Both the position numbers and the translations under genes were made by a program. Below, piece after piece: positions 59,947 to 64,000 of a stretch of DNA of 64,000 nucleotides (position 1 is the stretch's first letter; each line of letters opens with the position of its first letter). The notes beneath the pieces are model-generated. The model had not been told where the DNA came from. It searched no databases and was given only the letters and a program-made list of their open reading frames with translations. Source of the DNA: Chloroflexota bacterium (GTDB lineage: Bacteria; Chloroflexota; Limnocylindria; Limnocylindrales; CSP1-4); assembly GCA_021802825.1 (NCBI GenBank), contig JAJZRG010000002.1, positions 28,740 through 92,739 of the forward strand, in the 5' to 3' direction.

Positions 59947-61209
59947 CTACCCCAGCCTGCTGAACACGCGGGGGAGCCGCTTCTTCCAGGCGGTCGGGAT
60001 GACGGTGTCGAGCGCGTCGTCCACCGTGACGATGCCCATCATGACCCCGTCGTCGTCCACCACCGGGACGGCGAGCAGGTTGTAATGCGCGACGACCTCG
60101 GCCACCTCGTCCTGGTCGGCGTTGACGTTCACCGCCTTCGGCTCGCGGATCATGACCTCGGGGACCGGCGTCTCGGGACGGGCGACGATGAGGTCGCGCA
60201 GCGAGATCACGCCGGTGAGGCGCCCCTCCTCGTCGAGCACGTAGACGTAGTAGATCGTCTCGGCGTCGGGCTCCAGCTCGCGCAGCCGGTCGATGGCGCC
60301 GCCCGCCGTCAGCCGCTCCTCCACGGCAATGAACTCGGTGGTCATCAGGCCGCCCGCCGAGTCCTCGTCGTAGCCCAGGAGCTCCTGGACCTCCTCGGCC
60401 TCCTCGCGCTCCATGTGGGCGAGGATCTCGTCGCGGGTCTCCTGGTCTAGGTCCGCCACTAGGTCGGCGGCGTCGTCGGGGCTCATCTCCTCGAGGATGT
60501 CCGCCGCGCGCTCCGGCGTCAGGTCCTCCATGACGTCCACCTGGGTCTCTGGCTCCATCTCCTCGACCACGTCGGCCAGGGCCTCGTCGTTGAGGGCGGC
60601 CAGGACGCCGGCCCGGTCGCGCGGGGCCAGGTCCTCGATGATCGAGGCGAGGTCCGCCGGGTGGAGCTCGGCGAGCTTGGCGTGCGGCACGCGCAGCCGC
60701 ACCGACGCGATCGTCGAGTCGAGGGGGTCCACGTCCTCCCAGTCGATGTAGCGCTCGGGGATCGAGGACTTGACGTTCCTCGCCAGCCTCCGGAGCGGGC
60801 CCTCGACGCCCAGCCGGCGGAGCAGCCCGGCCGCGCCCACGTCCACCGCGACCAGCCGCAGCCGGCCCTCGACGTTGTCGAGGCTGACGTCGTTGACGCG
60901 GATGACCTTGCGCCCCTCGATGTCCACGATCTGCTTGTCGAGCAGATTCGCCTTGAGCAGGATCTCGTTCTCCCGCTGGCGGAACTTGCCGATGTCGATC
61001 GTGCGGACGCGGAGCCGGGCGCCCTGCTCGTCGAGGGCGTCGACGTCGGACCACGGGATGAAGATGCGGCGGCCGTCGGTTCGCACGACCAGCCCGGTGA
61101 CAGGCGGGTACTTGCCCCCGATGGCGACGATCAGGTCGGCGATCGTGCCGAGGGGCTCACCGGAGGGGTCGCGCACCGGCAGGCCGATGCAGCGGCTCAG
61201 GAAGCGCAT
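59947..61209 (-). CDS. PRC-barrel/MgtE_N/CBS protein without transport domain
   Basis: 420 residues from the ATG at 61209 (AAGGTGG upstream). PRC-barrel-like beta domain ~5-120 (VRDPSGEPLGTIADLIVAIGG); MgtE N-terminal superhelix ~185-280 (LHPADLASIIEDLAPRDRAG, then EMEPETQVDVMEDL); CBS pair ~285-400 (MTTEFIAVEERLTAGGAIDRL, then VPVVDDDGVMMGIVTVDDALD). MgtE's membrane domain is missing and the protein ends at WKKRLPRVFSRLG, where MgtE would enter the membrane. In MgtE these parts sense Mg2+ and gate the pore. The Nramp gene follows after 3 bp. Confidence 0.93.
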   Translation of the reverse strand: MRFLSRCIGLPVRDPSGEPLGTIADLIVAIGGKYPPVTGLVVRTDGRRIFIPWSDVDALDEQGARLRVRTIDIGKFRQRENEILLKANLLDKQIVDIEGRKVIRVNDVSLDNVEGRLRLVAVDVGAAGLLRRLGVEGPLRRLARNVKSSIPERYIDWEDVDPLDSTIASVRLRVPHAKLAELHPADLASIIEDLAPRDRAGVLAALNDEALADVVEEMEPETQVDVMEDLTPERAADILEEMSPDDAADLVADLDQETRDEILAHMEREEAEEVQELLGYDEDSAGGLMTTEFIAVEERLTAGGAIDRLRELEPDAETIYYVYVLDEEGRLTGVISLRDLIVARPETPVPEVMIREPKAVNVNADQDEVAEVVAHYNLLAVPVVDDDGVMMGIVTVDDALDTVIPTAWKKRLPRVFSRLG

Positions 61210-61462
61210 CGTGGCCACCTTGCTCTGACGGGGCCCTCCGCCAGCGGTGGCCGGGCCGGCGCGGGGCCGGCGGGCCGTCAGGAGGCGGGGAGGACCTTGC
61301 GGGCGCCGGCGCGCTGGCCGGCTGGACTAGGTCCGTTCTCCACGGGGGAGGAAATCCTCTTGCGGCGCTAATCACACCCCGCGCTGGGACGGCGGCGGGG
61401 ATAGGCGGAGCGTAGCCCGGGCGCCGGGGTCGGGTCAAACACGATCGTCCCCGATCTCCGTT
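61210..61462. other. Leader and spacer upstream of the MgtE-like gene
   Basis: About 170 bp before the MgtE-like start is GC-rich and can form several short stems, so an mRNA leader is possible. I see no match to the M-box or yybP-ykoY metal riboswitch cores. No gene. Confidence 0.4.
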
Positions 61463-61791
61463 GCAGCGCCGTTCCATGAGTCAGCTCCGACTCATCTCGC
61501 GGCTCTCTGGAGCACCAGCGTCCTCCCAGAAGGCCGGTTTCGGCCGTCAGGCACGCTGGTTGAGGCTCGAAGTGAGTCGGTGGTGACTCGCGGCTCGGGG
61601 CGCGCCCGGGCAGCGCGATCCGCAGCGCGATCCGCAGCGCCGTTCCATGAGTCAGCTCCGACTCATCTCGCGGCTCTCTGGAGCACCAGCGTCCTCCCAG
61701 AAGGCCGGTTTCGGCCGTCAGGCACGCTGGTTGAGGCTCGAAGTGAGTCGGTGGTGACTCGCGGCTCGGGGCGCGCCCGGGCAGCGCGATC
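61463..61791. repeat. 171-bp tandem duplication with nested inverted repeats
   Basis: A 158-bp segment at 61463-61620 recurs identically at 61634-61791, period 171 bp. Each unit contains ATGAGTC...GACTCAT, an ACCAGCGT...ACGCTGGT stem enclosing GGCCG-GTTT-CGGCC, and GAGTC...GACTC. The period is a multiple of three, so open frames run through both strands, but none looks like a real protein. A REP-like element or a structured RNA is more likely. Confidence 0.85.
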
Positions 61792-61848
61792 GGGCAGCGC
61801 GATCCGCCGGCGAGTCCGCCGACCCTGCGCATCCTGCGCGCGTCCTCG

Positions 61849-61854
61849 TACCAT
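61849..61854 (+). promoter_or_regulatory. Leaderless -10 box of the nitrilase gene
   Basis: TACCAT ends 6 nt before the ATG at 61861. Confidence 0.55.
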
Positions 61855-61860
61855 CGCACC

Positions 61861-62709
61861 ATGCGCACGATGCGAGTGGCCCTCGTTCAGGTCGAGGCGC
61901 GCGACGACGTCGCGGACAATCTCTCGCGCGCGGCCGCGATGGCCGCCGAGGCCGCGGTGGACAGCGACCTCGTGATCCTCCCCGAGTACGTCCAGTTCCG
62001 GGGCTCGGCCGCCGGCTTCCGCGCCTCTGCCGCGCCCATCCCGGGGCCCACGACTGCGCCTTTCGAGGAGGTCGCGCGCGAGCACGCCTGTTGGGTCCTC
62101 GCGGGATCCCACGCCGAGGCCTCAGGCGACCCGGATCGCCCGTACAACACCGCCGTCCTGTTCGACCGCACGGGCGCCCTCGCCGCCACGTACCGCAAGC
62201 TGCACCTGTTCGACGTGGCGGTGGACGACGGGCCGGCCGACAACGAATCCGCGAGGGTGACGCCCGGCGATCGTGCCGTGGTGGCGAGCGTGGATGGCGT
62301 CGGGCTGGGCCTGTCGATCTGCTACGACCTGCGTTTCCCCGAGCTCTACCGGGCGCTCGCCGTGGCGGGCGCGAAGCTGCTCGCGGTGCCGGCGGTGTTC
62401 ACCGAGCGCACGGGCCGAGACCACTGGGAGGTGCTCCTCCGCGCCCGGGCCATCGAGAATGGCGCGTGGGTCCTCGCGGCGGCGGCCTGCGGGCCGGGCG
62501 GGCCTCGCGCGATCCCGGCCTGGGGCCACTCGATGGTCGTGGACCCCTGGGGGCGTGTCATCGCGTCGGCGGGCGTGAGCGAGGCGATCGTCCGCGCGGA
62601 GATCGACCTCGGCCTGGTCGACGCTGCCCGGCGCCAGATCCCGGTGCTCGCCAACCGGCGCCCCGAGGCACTGCCACCGGCCCGCGAGGTGGAGCTCCGC
62701 GGGAGCTGA
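61861..62709 (+). CDS. Nitrilase-superfamily amidohydrolase (Nit-type)
   Basis: 282 residues, full CN-hydrolase fold. The Glu-Lys-Cys triad is in LVILPEYVQ, ATYRKLHLFD and GLSICYDLRFPEL. GHSMVVDPWGRVIA closes the fold. The features fit the Nit1/Nit2 group (deaminated glutathione amidase or omega-amidase), which repairs or recycles keto-acid amides. The precise amide substrate cannot be fixed. The start is supported by the leaderless promoter box. Confidence 0.93.
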   Translation: MRTMRVALVQVEARDDVADNLSRAAAMAAEAAVDSDLVILPEYVQFRGSAAGFRASAAPIPGPTTAPFEEVAREHACWVLAGSHAEASGDPDRPYNTAVLFDRTGALAATYRKLHLFDVAVDDGPADNESARVTPGDRAVVASVDGVGLGLSICYDLRFPELYRALAVAGAKLLAVPAVFTERTGRDHWEVLLRARAIENGAWVLAAAACGPGGPRAIPAWGHSMVVDPWGRVIASAGVSEAIVRAEIDLGLVDAARRQIPVLANRRPEALPPAREVELRGS

Positions 62710-62728
62710 GCGCCGGAGGCCCTGCGCT

Positions 62729-62751
62729 CGGCTGGCCGCTGCGGCCGGCTG
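62729..62751. terminator. Hairpin between nitrilase and RTX genes
   Basis: 10-bp stem (two G-U pairs) with a 3-nt loop, 20 bp past the nitrilase stop and before the convergent RTX gene end. Confidence 0.45.
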
Positions 62752-62912
62752 CTCGCCCGGCGAGCGAACGGAGCGCGCCAGCGTTCGGCCTGCTCGCCGG
62801 GCGGACGGCCCTGCACAGCGCACCGGTCCTGTGGCTCGCCACGCGAGGCGCTGGACCGCACCCGCGGTGAATGCGCTCGCCCAGCGGAGGAAGGCCGCGG
62901 GCGTTCAGCGCG

Positions 62913-63695
62913 TCAGGCAGAGGCAGAGGGCGTCGGGGCAGCGCTCGAGTCCAAGACGGGCGGAGCGGGCGAGACCGAGGGACTGGGCGAGCTCACCCGA
63001 GCAGTCGTCGCATCAGGCGACGGCTCAGCTGATGGCTCCGCTGTCGGACCGGGTGTCGGGGTGGGCTCAGCGGTTTGCTCGGGTGCAGCGGTGTCTACAG
63101 GCGGCGCGGGACCCGTTGCGACTGGGCTCGCGGGCAGCGGTGCCGCCGGAATGTCCGTCGGCCCATTGAACGCCTCGCACGCCTCGAACACGTCCTTGCT
63201 CGTCCCGTAGCAGGCATCCGTCCCGTCGCCGCCGTCGATCAGGTCGCGGCCGTTACCGCCCTCGACGACATCGCCATCGCCGCCCCCATGCAGCGTGTCG
63301 TTCCCCTCGCCGCCGAGCAGGACGTCGCGGCCGTTGCCGCCCACCAGCGTGTCGGTGCCGGGGCCGCCCACCAGGCAGTCCTTGCCGTTGCCGCCGTAGA
63401 TCGTGTCGTCGCCCCCGAGGCCGAACACGAGCGCGCCCCCATTGCCGGCGTGAATGACGTCGTTGCCATCGGTGCCCACGATCACCTGGGAGAACGTCAT
63501 GCCCGCGCACTCGGGCGGCGTCGGCGGGACGACAGGCGTCGGCGTGGGAGTTGGGCCACCGATCGTGCCCGTGATCGAGCCGGACACGGAATCCGTGAAG
63601 TAGGCCGTCGTGTCAGTGACGCGATGGGCTATCTGCACCGCAACGAGGACGGCGATGCAGGAGATCCAGAGGGCGATGACACGACGACGAGTCAT
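62913..63695 (-). CDS. Secreted RTX-like calcium-binding protein with SipW-type signal
   Basis: 260 residues. The N-terminus has a hydrophobic segment (~6-24) followed by TTAYFTDSVSGSITGTIG, closely resembling the AYFTD...SGN...G signature of SipW-processed peptides. A Thr-Pro linker follows. Residues ~75-165 hold about seven GGxGxDxhx RTX nonapeptides (for example GLGGDDTIYGG, GGPGTDTLVGG, GGEGNDTLHGG) that form a calcium-binding beta-roll. The rest is a Pro/Ser/Thr-rich tail without a sorting motif. Its ATG overlaps the SipW stop (ATGA), so the peptidase and its probable substrate are co-translated. Confidence 0.88.
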   Translation of the reverse strand: MTRRRVIALWISCIAVLVAVQIAHRVTDTTAYFTDSVSGSITGTIGGPTPTPTPVVPPTPPECAGMTFSQVIVGTDGNDVIHAGNGGALVFGLGGDDTIYGGNGKDCLVGGPGTDTLVGGNGRDVLLGGEGNDTLHGGGDGDVVEGGNGRDLIDGGDGTDACYGTSKDVFEACEAFNGPTDIPAAPLPASPVATGPAPPVDTAAPEQTAEPTPTPGPTAEPSAEPSPDATTARVSSPSPSVSPAPPVLDSSAAPTPSASA

Positions 63696-64000
63696 GGCAG
63701 GTCTTGGCCCAGAGTCGTGGCCGCCTGTTTCGAGGCGGGCTTCCCCTCGGTGAGTTCCCAGACCACCGCGAGGCCGACGAGCAGGACGAGCAGCGCTGCC
63801 ACGCCGAACGGGTTTCGCAGGAAGACCACCGCATACCCGCCGAAGGGGACGGAGAACGCAACCCGACCGGCGATCATGCTCGGCTGGATGTAGCCGATGT
63901 CACTGCTCGGGTTGGCATCGCCCTTGGTTGAGATCCCTTCCTTGCTGATTTCGACGATGCGGTGCGTCGCCGTGTAGCCGGAGGTCGGGTGGAACGTGAT
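63692..64000 (-). CDS. SipW-type signal peptidase I, N-terminal part outside window
   Basis: The C-terminal 102 residues are visible and the frame is open to the window edge. YTATHRIVEI holds the His that replaces Lys as general base in the ER/archaeal/SipW type, and TKGDANPSSD holds the conserved Asp box. A C-terminal span (FGVAALLVLLVGLAVVWEL) anchors it. It should cut the signal of the RTX protein encoded immediately downstream. The catalytic Ser lies outside the window. Confidence 0.9.
   Translation of the reverse strand: MTFHPTSGYTATHRIVEISKEGISTKGDANPSSDIGYIQPSMIAGRVAFSVPFGGYAVVFLRNPFGVAALLVLLVGLAVVWELTEGKPASKQAATTLGQDLP

Noticed and set aside
61210..61380. Metal riboswitch in the leader of the MgtE-like gene
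   Set aside because: The leader can fold, but I could not find the conserved core of M-box or yybP-ykoY elements. A covariance-model scan (Rfam RF00380, RF00080) would settle it.
61368..61975. Open frames running through the 171-bp duplication on both strands
   Set aside because: They stay open only because the period is a multiple of three and GC is high. Their composition is Arg/Pro/Ser-rich, they have no supported start, and the DNA is better explained by inverted-repeat structure.

Overview
The window is about 70% GC. It is packed with short-spaced genes, often joined by ATGA or GTGA start/stop overlaps, and uses many GTG starts. Gene content (DUF3105, DUF5667 next to an ECF sigma factor, Thr-Pro-rich surface proteins, free-standing LigD polymerase, Nramp plus PRC/MgtE_N/CBS pair, SipW-type signal peptidase) suggests a free-living bacterium of the Chloroflexota, probably a Limnocylindria-like lineage known mainly from metagenomes. 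No rRNA or marker phylogeny is present, so the assignment is an inference; a high-GC actinobacterium is the main alternative.

Layout. 1-2.7 kb: three tandem secreted proteins with a shared C-terminal motif and membrane anchor. 2.8-5.4 kb (minus): MBL-fold hydrolase, then an ECF sigma factor with its DUF5667 partner. 5.6-11.4 kb (minus): DUF3105 protein, FAH-family hydrolase, threonine dehydrogenase, glycine C-acetyltransferase, PHP phosphatase and a small membrane protein. 11.4-20.1 kb: alpha-glucan uptake and breakdown (LacI repressor with triple operator, ABC transporter, two GH13 enzymes). 20.1-25.8 kb: methyltransferase, membrane proteins, tRNA-Glu, HTH regulator, NarL-type response regulator, alpha/beta hydrolase. 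25.9-28.6 kb: GalU and a PASTA Ser/Thr kinase. 28.7-34.0 kb: zinc-ribbon protein, Ig-like surface protein, Cys-cluster protein, folC-folP-folB. 34-38.2 kb (minus): response regulator, histidine kinase, HtrA protease. 38.4-44.9 kb: ribosomal protein L25, methyltransferase, UspA, malic enzyme, DUF4349 lipoprotein, ATP-dependent DNA ligase. 45-51.5 kb: a five-gene leucine/isovalerate-type degradation operon. 51.5-61.2 kb: glycosyltransferase-like membrane protein, two Nramp paralogues (one paired with an MgtE-like cytoplasmic protein), LigD-type polymerase, a decayed intergenic region and a small secreted protein. 61.2-64 kb: a 171-bp tandem duplication, a nitrilase, and a SipW-type signal peptidase coupled to an RTX-like secreted protein.

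How the genes work together. The sugar block imports and hydrolyses alpha-glucans under a LacI-family repressor that probably represses itself. Threonine dehydrogenase and glycine C-acetyltransferase split threonine to glycine and acetyl-CoA. The acyl-CoA operon carries branched acyl-CoAs to acetoacetate and acetyl-CoA. Several systems face the cell surface: the anchored Thr-Pro proteins, the PASTA kinase, the HtrA two-component operon and the SipW/RTX pair.

A recurring regulatory theme is a TANNNT hexamer 6-8 nt before the start codon, without a Shine-Dalgarno sequence. It precedes at least ten genes and implies that leaderless transcription is common here.
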